Source: Paenibacillus sp. Soil787 (lineage in GTDB: Bacteria; Bacillota; Bacilli; Paenibacillales; NBRC-103111). Taken from it: a DNA stretch of 41,483 nucleotides. The notes under the pieces were generated by a model. It saw only the letters and a list, made by a program, of their open reading frames with translations, was not told the origin of the DNA and made no database searches. The stretch's first letter is position 1. Every line of letters starts with the position of its first letter. The stretch covers positions 1 to 41,483 of the forward strand of contig NZ_LMSP01000016.1 of the NCBI RefSeq assembly GCF_001429545.1. Direction: 5' to 3'. A program made the translations under genes and the position numbers. Below are positions 9,772 to 18,868 of this stretch, piece after piece.

Positions 9772-9800
9772 ATCTTATCAATGCGCTTACTGGTTGTCAA
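9772..9800 (-). promoter_or_regulatory. sigma-A promoter of cysK
   Basis: On the minus strand TTGACA (9795-9800) and TAAGAT (9772-9777) are separated by 17 bp. It lies about 70 nt upstream of the cysK start. Confidence 0.85.
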
Positions 9801-9818
9801 CCATATTTTCACAGAAAG

Positions 9819-10760
9819 TCAACGGAATTGAGGGTCAAGAATGCTAACCTTCCATTTCCCTCGAAGCTGCTGCACATAATCCTTGAGAGGCGGTGCTTCC
9901 TGAAGCGCTAGCTCTCTCCGCACATTTTCTCGAACGAAAGCAAGATCTGGATTTACTTTCTCACGCCGATTTTTCAGCTTCACTATCGCGAATCCTTGTG
10001 ACAGAGGGACCGGCTTACTCACTTCACCAACCTTCAGCAACTTCGCCGACTCAAGAACAGGAGCAGCAACAAATGGATCGTCTCCTTCAATCCAACCCAA
10101 ATCACCGCCGGAGTTATTGGTAGCATCATCCAGGGAACGATCTCTGGCAAGGGTCGCAAAACTCTCTCCTTTAGCCAGCTCCGCAATGACTTTATTCGCT
10201 TGGTCCTTGGTTGACACGATAATTTGAAGAATATTATATTCGATATCTTGCTTGAATTCATCGGCATGCGTCTTCATATAGTCTTCTACTTGAGCATCCG
10301 TTATCTGAATATGTTGGGTTGCGAGCTTCTCGAGTAACAATTTATTGGTTACATCTTCCTTGATTTCTTGCTCTGACAAACCTAACTGATTTTGCATGGA
10401 TGCATAAAATTGTTGCTCACTCTCATAACCTTGCTGCATCCGTTTCAACTCACGGTTAATCTCCGCGCTTCCAATCGAAGTCCCTGACTCATTTCCTTCC
10501 AGGCGTATCACTTCACGATCCAACATTTGACCCAGCAGTTCTGCCCCATAATGACTTTCAAGAGCCGTTTGAAGCTCCAGAATGGTCATCTCACGATTTC
10601 CAACTTTGGCGACTACCCGATCATTCTTCTGCTCACCCTGCTTCTCAGGCTTTGGTGGTTGACTTGGTTCCGATTGGTTTATGGTATGGGTGACCAGCAA
10701 GGATGCGAGCACGAGATTACCTACAGCCATCACGATAATGACTCCCCACAATCGCTTCAC
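9819..10760 (-). CDS. yacD: membrane-anchored parvulin-type peptidyl-prolyl isomerase (YacD/PrsA-like)
   Basis: The 313-residue protein starts with one hydrophobic helix (~4-25) and no lipobox cysteine, so it is probably anchored by that helix with the rest outside the membrane. A SurA_N/PrsA-like chaperone region follows (~48-170). A PpiC rotamase domain (~175-265) contains YNILQIIVS, GESFATLARDRSLDD, SGGDLGWIEG and VSKPVPLSQGFAIVKL. The start is GTG with AGGA 7 nt upstream. It lies between hslO and cysK exactly like B. subtilis yacD. Its role in folding exported proteins is inferred from the family. Confidence 0.88.
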   Translation of the reverse strand: MKRLWGVIIVMAVGNLVLASLLVTHTINQSEPSQPPKPEKQGEQKNDRVVAKVGNREMTILELQTALESHYGAELLGQMLDREVIRLEGNESGTSIGSAEINRELKRMQQGYESEQQFYASMQNQLGLSEQEIKEDVTNKLLLEKLATQHIQITDAQVEDYMKTHADEFKQDIEYNILQIIVSTKDQANKVIAELAKGESFATLARDRSLDDATNNSGGDLGWIEGDDPFVAAPVLESAKLLKVGEVSKPVPLSQGFAIVKLKNRREKVNPDLAFVRENVRRELALQEAPPLKDYVQQLRGKWKVSILDPQFR

Positions 10761-10804
10761 GTTTGCATCCTGACTCCCTCTTTACATCTATAATGCTGCT
10801 TGCT

Positions 10805-11671
10805 CTATAGTTCAATCATCCGCTTCAAATCATCTTCGTCAAAACGATAAGCTTCATTGCAGAAATGACAAACGACTTCAGCAAACCCTTCATCTTCAAG
10901 AATTTCTTGCAGCTCTGACTTCCCTAAGGAAATAAGCGTTGTTTCAACTCTTTCACGACTGCATTTACAGCGGAACATGACATCCATCTGATCAAGCTTT
11001 TGGAAAGATGGTAGTACCGTTTGAAGGATTTCCTCTAAATTTAACCCCCCGCCGAGCATGTTTGTGAAAGATGGAATGCGAGCGAGCATCTCTTCAATGT
11101 CCCCAATTTCATCATTTGTTAATCCTGGAAGCAATTGAATAACGAATCCGCCTGAGGCCAGAATGGAGTGATCTGTATTAACCAATACCCCTAGCGCAAC
11201 AGCTGAAGGCGTCTGTTCAGACATGGCAAAATAATACGTGAAATCTTCAGCCAATTCTCCTGAAATGAGAGGAACGCTGCCTTTATAAGGCTCTTTCATG
11301 CCTAAATCTTTCGTTATGTACAAAAATCCATCCGTTCCCACCGCAGCAGCAACATCTAGCTTGCCATTCTCCTTAAGGGGAGGATCGACTAACGGATTAT
11401 CGACATAGCCGCGTGCCTCGCCCTTCGCATTAGCATCGACCACGATTTGACCGATGGGTCCATCGCCTTTAACTTGAACAATGAGATGCTCTTCACCCTT
11501 GAGCATGGCTGCAAGGAGAAGTCCCGCAGCTGCCGTTCTTCCTAATGCAGCCGTAGCTGTTGGTGTGGTTTGATGCCTTCGGCTAAGTTCTTCTGTGAGG
11601 ACAGTCGTTTGTACGGCAAAAGCGCGAACTTTTCCCTCCAGCGCCGTTCCTCGGATTAAATAATCGCTCAT
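10805..11671 (-). CDS. hslO: Hsp33 redox-regulated chaperone
   Basis: Hsp33 is a cytosolic holdase activated by oxidation of a zinc centre. The 288-residue product has the family N-terminus (YLIRGTALEGKVRAFAVQTT), GDGPIGQIVVDA and ARGYVDNP. The C-terminal zinc switch keeps all four cysteines in CxC-X30-CxxC spacing (about C235, C237, C268, C271). AGGAAAGGA precedes the ATG. It follows coaX by 23 nt and precedes yacD, the same order as yacB-yacC-yacD in B. subtilis. Confidence 0.97.
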   Translation of the reverse strand: MSDYLIRGTALEGKVRAFAVQTTVLTEELSRRHQTTPTATAALGRTAAAGLLLAAMLKGEEHLIVQVKGDGPIGQIVVDANAKGEARGYVDNPLVDPPLKENGKLDVAAAVGTDGFLYITKDLGMKEPYKGSVPLISGELAEDFTYYFAMSEQTPSAVALGVLVNTDHSILASGGFVIQLLPGLTNDEIGDIEEMLARIPSFTNMLGGGLNLEEILQTVLPSFQKLDQMDVMFRCKCSRERVETTLISLGKSELQEILEDEGFAEVVCHFCNEAYRFDEDDLKRMIEL

Positions 11672-11694
11672 GTTAAATCCTTTCCTTAAACCGC

Positions 11695-12459
11695 TTAGGC
11701 ATTTTTCTCATAAATCATTTGCAGACCTTGCAGAGTGAGCAGTGGATTAACGATCTGAATCGTACGAGATTCACTGGAAATCAGCTCCGCAAGACCACCC
11801 GTAGCAATAACTGTTGGATTGACATTAAATTCAGCAATGACACGTTCGACAATCCCATCAACTTGGCCTACATAGCCGAAAATAATCCCTGCCTGCATCG
11901 CGGCTACGGTATTGCGACCGACGACGCTCTTCGGTTTGACCAGCTCAATGCGCGGCAGCTTCGCTGCCTTCTGATATAAGGCTTCCGTTGAGATCCCGAT
12001 TCCTGGTGCAATCGCGCAGCCAACAAGCTGCTGGGAAGGATCGATGTAGTCGTATGTGGTGGCCGTCCCGAAATCAACAATGATACAAGGAGCCCCGTAG
12101 AGCTCAAGAGCCGCTACAGCATTAACAATGCGATCAGCACCTACCTCTTTGGGATTGTCTACACGCACGTTCAGTCCTGTCTTAATGCCCGGACCAACGA
12201 TGAATGGTGTCCTTTTCAAATAGTGTAAGCAAAGGTTTTCCATTACATTCATAAGCGGAGGGACAACGGAAGAAACAATGACACCTTCCACCTGCGCGAA
12301 TGAGATGCCTGAATGTTGGAAAAGGTTATACAGCTGCATCCCATACTCATCGACTGTCGCTGAACGGTTCGTGCTAACCCGCCAGTGGTGTAGAAGCGTA
12401 CGCTCTTGATAGAGGCCGAGCACAATGTTCGTATTCCCAACATCAATAACGAGAATCAT
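11695..12459 (-). CDS. coaX: type III pantothenate kinase
   Basis: CoaX phosphorylates pantothenate, the first committed step of coenzyme A synthesis. The 254-residue protein has the ASKHA-fold marks: the ATP-binding start [27 protein letters not shown], the pantothenate-binding [12 protein letters not shown] and [12 protein letters not shown]. The ATG overlaps the nadC stop (ATGA), so translation is probably coupled to the NAD genes. It is yacB in B. subtilis. Confidence 0.96.
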   Translation of the reverse strand: MILVIDVGNTNIVLGLYQERTLLHHWRVSTNRSATVDEYGMQLYNLFQHSGISFAQVEGVIVSSVVPPLMNVMENLCLHYLKRTPFIVGPGIKTGLNVRVDNPKEVGADRIVNAVAALELYGAPCIIVDFGTATTYDYIDPSQQLVGCAIAPGIGISTEALYQKAAKLPRIELVKPKSVVGRNTVAAMQAGIIFGYVGQVDGIVERVIAEFNVNPTVIATGGLAELISSESRTIQIVNPLLTLQGLQMIYEKNA

Positions 12460-13325
12460 AGTGCCGTCTCCTTCCGCTCATTCAGATCTAACGAGATATC
12501 CAGCGCAGCAACCGAATACGTCAAACGTCCAACGGAGATCACATCGACGCCCGTTTCCGCCATCGCTTTAATGGTCTGCGGTGTCACAGAACCTGAGCCC
12601 TCTACTACAATATGCGGTGCTTTACTTTTAATTATTGCAACTGCTTCTTTCATCTTCGCAGGAATCATATTATCGAGCATGATGATATCCGCACCAGCCG
12701 CTAATGCTTCGTGCAACTGGTCAAAATTCTCGATCTCCACCTCGATCTTCATCGTATGGGGGATCTGTTGTCGAGCCGCTTGTACAGCTTGTGTGATGCC
12801 GCCTGAACCCTTAATATGATTATCTTTAATCATCACAGCATCATAGAGTCCAAATCGGTGATTATGACCGCCACCAACTCGTACGGCATACTTCTCAAGC
12901 AGTCTGTGTCCCGGAGTCGTCTTCCGCGTATCGACAAGTCTAGTCGGCACGCCTTCTAAAGCATCGACAAACTCACGAGTCTTGGTCGCAATTCCTGATA
13001 ATCGCTGCATCAAATTAAGGCTTAATCGTTCACCTAGCAAAATGCTGCGCGTATTGCCTTCCACTTCAGCTAGTATGGTCCCTTTATAAACAGACGATCC
13101 TTCAACTACTTTAGTTTCAAAACGAAGAGAAGCATCGACCACAGCAAATACTTCCTGGGCGATTCGAAGTCCACAGACAATTCCGTCTTCTTTGACGTGG
13201 ATAATCCCTTTGGACGCATGTTCCAAAGGGATCGTTGTCAGAGTCGTGACATCGCCGGTTCCAATATCCTCTTCCAGCCAAAGCCGAATATGTTTACGAA
13301 TGAGTTCCATATTTAAATCCAGCAT
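12456..13325 (-). CDS. nadC: nicotinate-nucleotide pyrophosphorylase (carboxylating)
   Basis: NadC converts quinolinate and PRPP to nicotinate mononucleotide. From this ATG the product is 289 residues, the usual length, and contains [73 protein letters not shown] and DIIMLDNM. The frame stays open to 13430, but that part lies inside nadB. The ATG 1 nt after the nadB stop, preceded by GAGGAG, is the likely start. The stop overlaps coaX. Confidence 0.95.
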   Translation of the reverse strand: MLDLNMELIRKHIRLWLEEDIGTGDVTTLTTIPLEHASKGIIHVKEDGIVCGLRIAQEVFAVVDASLRFETKVVEGSSVYKGTILAEVEGNTRSILLGERLSLNLMQRLSGIATKTREFVDALEGVPTRLVDTRKTTPGHRLLEKYAVRVGGGHNHRFGLYDAVMIKDNHIKGSGGITQAVQAARQQIPHTMKIEVEIENFDQLHEALAAGADIIMLDNMIPAKMKEAVAIIKSKAPHIVVEGSGSVTPQTIKAMAETGVDVISVGRLTYSVAALDISLDLNERKETAL

Positions 13326-13326
13326 A

Positions 13327-14937
13327 TTAAATCCACTCCTCAATGCTATCTTCCCCGCGCTTAAAAACAATATGCTTCTTCCATGCTTGATCATCCCGTT
13401 CAGGGAAATCTTCCCGGTAATGACCGCCACGACTTTCCTCCCGCGCCAGAGCCGCTGTTGTCGTTAGAAGTGCACAATTGAGTAAATTCGCAAACTCATA
13501 GTCTTCACGTTTCGTCATCAAAGAACCGAAGATAGACAGTTGTCTTGCCAATTCTTCATAGCCTTTTTGCAAGCCTTTGGCAGAACGTTTAAGCCCCGCG
13601 TAACGCAGCATAACCTTCTGCAACTTAAGCTTTTTCTCGACAACGGCCTGATTCGGAATTTCCGTTCTTGGCGCTTTTGATTCAGCACGTATTTGAATGT
13701 TGCCTTCCAATGGAGGAAGCTGCTGAATCCGCTCAATGATTCTTCTACCAAACACAATGGCTTCAGACAAGGAGTTACTGGCTAAACGATTAGCGCCATG
13801 TACACCTGTAGAAGACACTTCCCCACAAGCGAATAGACGACGGACGACCGTTTCTCCGTGAAGATCAGTCTTGACACCGCCCATCATATAATGGGCAGCT
13901 GGAGCAACTGGAATCCAGTCCGTGCTCATATCTAGACCGTAGTTGAGGCAATACTCATATATCGTCGGGAATCGATGTTTAATTAACTCTTCGGATTCGT
14001 GTGTAATGTCGATATAGACGAAGGTCGATTTACAATTCTCCATCTCGTCGACAATGGCACGGGCCACAACATCCCTTGGCGCTAGCTCAAGCTGGGGATG
14101 GTAACGATCCATGAAGCGCTCTCCCTTGATATTGCGGAGATAAGCCCCCTCGCCGCGCACCGCTTCCGAGATCAAGAAGCGCGGCGCACCTGGGTAGCAA
14201 AGCGCCGTAGGGTGGAATTGAATAAATTCCACGTCCTGAATTTGCGCGCCGGCGCGATGAGCAATTGCTATGCCATCGCCTGTAGCGATGTCAGGGTTCG
14301 TGGTGTAGCGGAACAGCTGTCCCGCACCACCGGAGCAAAGGATCGTGGCGTTGCCGCGCACAAACACGCGTTGACCGCCAGGCTTCTGTACGAGTGCGCC
14401 ATAGCACTCGCCATCCTGCGTGATCAAGTCGATCACGAAGTGATCGTCCCAGATCTCAATGTTCGGATCTAGCTTCGTGCGTTCCGAAAGAGCTCGTACA
14501 ATTTCAGCGCCCGTGGCGTCGCCATGCGCATGCAAAATTCGACGCTGGCTGTGCGCTCCCTCCTTGGTCAAAGCGAACTCCCCGTTCTCAAGGTCGAACT
14601 GGGTACCCATCTGAATGAGATCCTGAACGCCGTTAGGGCCCTCATGAACGAGAACGTCAACTGCCTCCGGTGAACACAGACCGGCACCTGCAATCAGTGT
14701 ATCCTGCATATGATATTCCGGCGAATCCTCGTCCGAGATAACAGCAGCAATTCCGCCTTGTGCATAGCGTGTGTTACTGTCGAGGAGCGATTTCTTCGTA
14801 ATCATCAGCACTTTCTTATTTTCACTAGCGCGAAGAGCAGTGAATAAACCTGCAATGCCCGCGCCAATCACAATAACATCTGTATGTACATGAGGAATGG
14901 AATCTAAATCTACATCTACGAGGTATCTAGGAATCAT
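13327..14937 (-). CDS. nadB: L-aspartate oxidase
   Basis: NadB oxidises aspartate to iminoaspartate with FAD for quinolinate synthesis. The 536-residue product has the dinucleotide-binding VIVIGAGIAGLFTALRA (~20-36), the succinate-dehydrogenase-like TRYAQGGIAAV and HAHGDATGAEIV, the catalytic-loop region FIQFHPTALCYPGAP and GEVSSTGVHGANRLASNSL. AGGTG precedes the ATG by 8 nt. The middle of the gene (~14090-14420) is GC-richer than its flanks. It lies between nadA and nadC. Confidence 0.96.
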   Translation of the reverse strand: MIPRYLVDVDLDSIPHVHTDVIVIGAGIAGLFTALRASENKKVLMITKKSLLDSNTRYAQGGIAAVISDEDSPEYHMQDTLIAGAGLCSPEAVDVLVHEGPNGVQDLIQMGTQFDLENGEFALTKEGAHSQRRILHAHGDATGAEIVRALSERTKLDPNIEIWDDHFVIDLITQDGECYGALVQKPGGQRVFVRGNATILCSGGAGQLFRYTTNPDIATGDGIAIAHRAGAQIQDVEFIQFHPTALCYPGAPRFLISEAVRGEGAYLRNIKGERFMDRYHPQLELAPRDVVARAIVDEMENCKSTFVYIDITHESEELIKHRFPTIYEYCLNYGLDMSTDWIPVAPAAHYMMGGVKTDLHGETVVRRLFACGEVSSTGVHGANRLASNSLSEAIVFGRRIIERIQQLPPLEGNIQIRAESKAPRTEIPNQAVVEKKLKLQKVMLRYAGLKRSAKGLQKGYEELARQLSIFGSLMTKREDYEFANLLNCALLTTTAALAREESRGGHYREDFPERDDQAWKKHIVFKRGEDSIEEWI

Positions 14938-15056
14938 GCCGTTTCACCTGTTCTTCACCATTAATAGCTCGCAAAGCAAACAATATCCGATAGATTAATC
15001 GATATAGGAATGCTTCGCGAGGGTACCCTGCCTATTAAACAAGAGAGTAGCGCATG

Positions 15057-15995
15057 CTACTTTACTTGTAACATGCGCTCTAAGGACAATCTTGCTTTAT
15101 CTGCTACATCTTCTGGCACGTAAATCTCTGGTTGCATCGTTTCAAGACATTTCACAATTTTCTTCAAATTGTTTACTTTCATATTCGGGCATACCAAGTA
15201 TTTGGTTGCAAAATGGAACTGTTTATCTGGACTGTCCAGACGAAGCTGATACCCCGTTCCATCTTCCGTTCCAACGATAAACTCTTTGCAATCCGACTCT
15301 TTGCAATATTTGATAATCGCTGTCGTACTTCCGACGAAATCTCCCAGTTTAACAACTTCTGGACGACATTCTGGATGAACAACGAACTGAGCATTCGGGT
15401 ATTGGGCTCTCATCTCTTCCACATCTTTAACGGTCAGCATATCATGCGTATTGCAATAGCCTTCCCAGATGATCACTTTTTTGCTTGTGAATTTTGATAC
15501 ATAGTCACCCAAATTTTTATCCGGTACCCAGATGATCTCATCTGAATCGACGGAATTGATGACATTGATGGCATTTGCCGACGTACAGCAAATATCAGTT
15601 TCTGATTTCACATCAGCAGATGTATTAATGTAAGCAACAACTTTGGCATTAGGATGCTGACGTTTCAAGGCACGTAAACCTTCTACATTCACCATATCCG
15701 CCATCGGGCAGCCTGCGCGTTCGTCAGGAATAATGACTGTTTTGTTAGGAGCAAGAATCTTAGCACTTTCCCCCATGAAATGTACGCCACAGAATACAAT
15801 CACATCTGCATCGGTTTGCGCGGCCTTCTGTGCGAGCAGAAAGGAATCTCCCCGGAAATCGGCAACCTCTTGAACTTCGTCACGTTGATAATAATGAGCA
15901 AGAATAATAGCATTCCGTTCTTTCTTCAGCTGCAGCAACCGTTCTTTGAGTTCGCGGTTCTGCTCGGCTTTGCGTTGAATAGCTAGAGCTTCCAT
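15057..15995 (-). CDS. nadA: quinolinate synthase A
   Basis: NadA condenses iminoaspartate with dihydroxyacetone phosphate using a [4Fe-4S] cluster. The 312-residue protein has AIILAHYYQRDEVQEVAD and the three cluster cysteines in the expected contexts: FCGVHFMGESAKIL (~69), EGYCNTHD (~181) and KCLETMQPEI near the C-terminus. It is first in nadA-nadB-nadC, behind the promoter at 16102-16130. A short hairpin overlaps its stop codon (15046-15061), but the T-run is poor, so the operon probably reads on into nadB after a 119-nt gap. Confidence 0.96.
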   Translation of the reverse strand: MEALAIQRKAEQNRELKERLLQLKKERNAIILAHYYQRDEVQEVADFRGDSFLLAQKAAQTDADVIVFCGVHFMGESAKILAPNKTVIIPDERAGCPMADMVNVEGLRALKRQHPNAKVVAYINTSADVKSETDICCTSANAINVINSVDSDEIIWVPDKNLGDYVSKFTSKKVIIWEGYCNTHDMLTVKDVEEMRAQYPNAQFVVHPECRPEVVKLGDFVGSTTAIIKYCKESDCKEFIVGTEDGTGYQLRLDSPDKQFHFATKYLVCPNMKVNNLKKIVKCLETMQPEIYVPEDVADKARLSLERMLQVK

Positions 15996-16082
15996 GGTGC
16001 TTCCTCCCCTGTCTGGGACGTAAGATGTACTTCTTGTTTATCTTAAAAATAGGATTAACAGTAGTATGATCTAATCGCAATA

Positions 16083-16106
16083 AAATTAGAGATTTACAAC
16101 TAATTT
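16083..16106. promoter_or_regulatory. candidate operator of the nadABC operon
   Basis: AAATTAG (16083-16089) and CTAATTT (16100-16106) form a perfect 7-bp inverted repeat with a 10-nt spacer, overlapping the -10 of the nadA promoter. A repressor bound here would block transcription. NadR/NiaR (YrxA) control of nad genes is established in Bacillus. Assigning this dyad to it is an inference from position only. Confidence 0.4.
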
Positions 16107-16130
16107 ACACATTCTCACATCCCCTGTCAA
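16102..16130 (-). promoter_or_regulatory. sigma-A promoter of nadA
   Basis: On the minus strand TTGACA (16125-16130) and TAAATT (16102-16107) are separated by 17 bp. It lies about 110 nt upstream of nadA and directly after the ftsH terminator. Confidence 0.75.
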
Positions 16131-16144
16131 TGCGTAAATATGCC

Positions 16145-16190
16145 GAAAAAACCAGAAAATCCGGGTACACCTGACGTGTACACCGGATTT
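16145..16190 (-). terminator. intrinsic terminator of ftsH
   Basis: An 8-bp AAATCCGG/CCGGATTT stem continues with GTACAC/GTGTAC (one bulge) and a short loop. On the minus strand it ends in TCTGGTTTTTT. It lies 19 nt after the ftsH stop. Confidence 0.87.
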
Positions 16191-16208
16191 ACGAGTTGCT
16201 ATTGCTTG

Positions 16209-18161
16209 TTACTCTTCGGAATGGTCCGAATTGGAATCCTTATCTTTGTTTAGCTCCAATTTGTTGCTTTCGCTAGATTGGCTTTGCCCTTGAATGTTCA
16301 CTTTGACATCTTCGTCATCCGCGCTTGCATTCAATTTGCCTTTCTCAAGAAGCTCGATGATTTCGTCTTTATCGAGTGTTTCTTTCTCAAGCAGCGTTTT
16401 GGCTACGAGATGAATCTGATCCGCATGCTCCGTAAGCATCGCACGAGCACGATCATAACAAGTGCGAATGAAGCTTTGCATCTCTTGATCAATCTCATAA
16501 GCAATCGCATCACTGTAGTTTTGTTCATGTCCGATATCGCGGCCTAAGAACACTTGGCCTTGCGAACTTCCGAACTGCATGGGTCCTAGCTTATCGCTCA
16601 TTCCATATTCCATAATCATGCGACGAACAATACCGGTTGCTTTCTGGAAGTCACTATAAGCCCCAGTGCCAATTTCTCCGATAAATAGTTCTTCGGAAAC
16701 ACGGCCGCCCAGGAGTCCTGTTACTTTATCCAGCAATTCGTTCTTCGTCTGCATCATGCGGTCTTCGCCTTCTTTGGGCAGCATCATGACATAACCGCCA
16801 GCGCGTCCACGCGGAACGATCGTAACTTTGTGCACCATATCAGCATTCTCGGCGTAATAACCAATGATCGCATGTCCGGCTTCATGATAAGCAACAATGC
16901 GTTTCTCTGCTTCGCTGATAATCCGGCTTTTCTTCTGCGTACCAACAATAATACGGTCAAAAGCTTCCTCGATCTCAGCCATCGAAATGTCTTTACGGTT
17001 ACGACGAGCAGCAATCAAAGCTGATTCGTTCAAAAGATTCTCTAGATCTGCACCTGTGAATCCAGTTGTGTAACGAGACAGGGCGTCCAGCTTCACGTCT
17101 TTGGCAAGTGGTTTGTTGCGGGCATGTACTTTCAGTACAGCTTCACGGCCTTTGATGTCCGGACGATCTACCGTGATTTGACGGTCGAAACGGCCTGGAC
17201 GCAGTAAGGCTGGGTCAAGGATATCTGGTCGGTTAGTCGCTGCAACGATGATGATACCTTCGTTCGCGCCAAAGCCGTCCATTTCTACGAGCAACTGATT
17301 GAGTGTTTGTTCACGCTCGTCATGTCCGCCGCCTAAACCAGCGCCACGTTGACGACCTACAGCATCGATCTCATCGATAAAAATGATACAAGGTGAATTC
17401 TTCTTCGCGTTCTCGAACAAATCACGAACACGGGAAGCACCGACACCGACGAACATCTCAACGAAGTCAGAACCCGAAATACTGAAGAATGGAACGCCTG
17501 CTTCACCAGCGACAGCTCGCGCAAGAAGGGTTTTACCGGTTCCCGGAGGACCATTGAGCAGAACCCCTTTAGGAATTCTAGCACCGACAGCTGCGAATTT
17601 CCGTGGATCTTTGAGGAATTCGACAACCTCGATCAATTCTTGCTTCTCTTCGTCAGCACCTGCCACATCTTCAAAGGTGACACGTTTTTTCTCCTCATTA
17701 TATAAGCGGGCACGGCTTTTGCCGAAGTTCATCACTTTGCCGCCGCCACCTTGAGCCTGATTTAACAGGAAGAAAAACAAGATGAAGATAATGACGAATG
17801 GGATGATGGAAGTTAGGAAACTAATCCAAACGCTATCCCTCTCCATAGTCTCGTACGTTTCTGATGGAACGCCATTCGCTTCAATCAGCTGGACGACCAT
17901 AGGCTCGAACGGAGCATGGGTTTCGAAGCTCTTCTTATCAGCACCACTTGGTGGATTAATATACTTACCTTTAATCAAATATGTGTATCCATCAAACTTT
18001 AAGGTCACGGATTCCACATTTTTGTTAACAACCGCTTGGCGGAATTTATCGTAAGTAATTAACTCCTTTTGCTCGTTTTGGGTACTAATGAAATGGACAA
18101 TCCCTACAGTAACCAAAAATATAAGTAAATAAAAGCCGGTATTCCGGATAATTCGATTCAT
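16209..18161 (-). CDS. ftsH: ATP-dependent zinc metalloprotease FtsH
   Basis: This membrane-anchored AAA+ protease degrades membrane and regulatory proteins and, in Bacillus, supports sporulation. From this start it is 650 residues. Two membrane helices (~5-25 and ~112-132) flank an extracytoplasmic domain. The Walker A GPPGTGKT (~204-211), Walker B IIFIDEID (~259-266), second region of homology (ATNRPD...RPGRFD) and zinc site HEAGH (~426-430) follow, and the acidic/serine tail is disordered. The frame continues 8 codons upstream, but the ATG at 18161 has AGAGGAGG 6 nt upstream and matches the family start [13 protein letters not shown]. Confidence 0.97.
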   Translation of the reverse strand: MNRIIRNTGFYLLIFLVTVGIVHFISTQNEQKELITYDKFRQAVVNKNVESVTLKFDGYTYLIKGKYINPPSGADKKSFETHAPFEPMVVQLIEANGVPSETYETMERDSVWISFLTSIIPFVIIFILFFFLLNQAQGGGGKVMNFGKSRARLYNEEKKRVTFEDVAGADEEKQELIEVVEFLKDPRKFAAVGARIPKGVLLNGPPGTGKTLLARAVAGEAGVPFFSISGSDFVEMFVGVGASRVRDLFENAKKNSPCIIFIDEIDAVGRQRGAGLGGGHDEREQTLNQLLVEMDGFGANEGIIIVAATNRPDILDPALLRPGRFDRQITVDRPDIKGREAVLKVHARNKPLAKDVKLDALSRYTTGFTGADLENLLNESALIAARRNRKDISMAEIEEAFDRIIVGTQKKSRIISEAEKRIVAYHEAGHAIIGYYAENADMVHKVTIVPRGRAGGYVMMLPKEGEDRMMQTKNELLDKVTGLLGGRVSEELFIGEIGTGAYSDFQKATGIVRRMIMEYGMSDKLGPMQFGSSQGQVFLGRDIGHEQNYSDAIAYEIDQEMQSFIRTCYDRARAMLTEHADQIHLVAKTLLEKETLDKDEIIELLEKGKLNASADDEDVKVNIQGQSQSSESNKLELNKDKDSNSDHSEE

Positions 18162-18194
18162 CCCGAGCCTCCTCTCAAACGGCACACGTTTATT

Positions 18195-18224
18195 ATTTTA
18201 CCACATCCCGGTAAAGCACTACAA
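18195..18224 (-). promoter_or_regulatory. candidate sigma-A promoter of ftsH
   Basis: On the minus strand TTGTAG (18219-18224) and TAAAAT (18195-18200) are separated by 18 bp, between hpt and ftsH. The -10 is good and the -35 keeps only TTG. Confidence 0.5.
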
Positions 18225-18258
18225 CATAACAGCGTTGATGAGTCTGCGGGAAATGGCA

Positions 18259-18798
18259 TTAGCTGCTATAGATCTCTGGTTTCAATATGCCGATAAATGG
18301 AAGGTTGCGATACTTCTCTGCATAATCCAGACCATATCCGACAACGAACTCATCTGGTAGCACATAACCTGCATATTCAGGTTCGAGGTCCACAGTTCTG
18401 CGTGCCGGTTTATTAAACAGCGCAACGACCGAAATCGTCTTCGCATTGCGTCGCTCTAGCACATCTATCAGATAGCTCAGCGTTAAACCGCTATCGATAA
18501 TGTCCTCTACGATAAGAATATGACGTCCTTCTACGGGAACATCAAGATCTTTAATAATCTTGACAACACCAGAAGATTTCGTGGATTGACCATAGCTGGA
18601 AACAGCCATGAAATCGAGTTCCAATGGTACTCTGATTTGCTTCACAAGATCAGCCATGAAAATGAAAGCTCCCTTAAGCACACAGATAACCAACGGATTC
18701 TTACCTTCGTAATCGATGGAGAGCTTCTCTCCTAATTCTTTAATCTTGCCTTGAATCTGTTCTTCACTGTAAAGAACTTCTTGAATGTCGCTGTACAA
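18259..18798 (-). CDS. hpt: hypoxanthine phosphoribosyltransferase
   Basis: This purine salvage enzyme forms IMP and GMP from hypoxanthine and guanine with PRPP. The 179-residue product has the PRPP-binding motif [17 protein letters not shown] (~97-113), preceded by [24 protein letters not shown] and followed by [24 protein letters not shown]. The start is TTG with GGGGG 7 nt upstream. It lies between tilS and ftsH as in Bacillus (hprT), where hpt and tilS are functionally linked. Confidence 0.95.
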   Translation of the reverse strand: MYSDIQEVLYSEEQIQGKIKELGEKLSIDYEGKNPLVICVLKGAFIFMADLVKQIRVPLELDFMAVSSYGQSTKSSGVVKIIKDLDVPVEGRHILIVEDIIDSGLTLSYLIDVLERRNAKTISVVALFNKPARRTVDLEPEYAGYVLPDEFVVGYGLDYAEKYRNLPFIGILKPEIYSS

Positions 18799-18828
18799 GG
18801 ATGAACCCCCTAGTTTATATTATGAATC

Positions 18829-18857
18829 CTTATAAATTTACATTCTAGAAGAACGAA
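18829..18857 (-). promoter_or_regulatory. candidate promoter of hpt
   Basis: On the minus strand TTCGTT (18852-18857) and TATAAG (18829-18834) are separated by 17 bp in the 70-bp gap between tilS and hpt. The -35 is weak, so hpt may also be transcribed from upstream. Confidence 0.35.
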
Positions 18858-18868
18858 ATTTACGCATA

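Noticed and set aside
14098..14472. 124-codon plus-strand frame
   Set aside because: It is an antisense shadow over the GC-rich part of nadB, where stop codons are rare by composition.
15046..15061. Hairpin overlapping the nadA stop as a terminator
   Set aside because: The stem is only 6 bp and is followed by CTCTTGTTT without a proper T-run, so nadA-nadB read-through seems likely.
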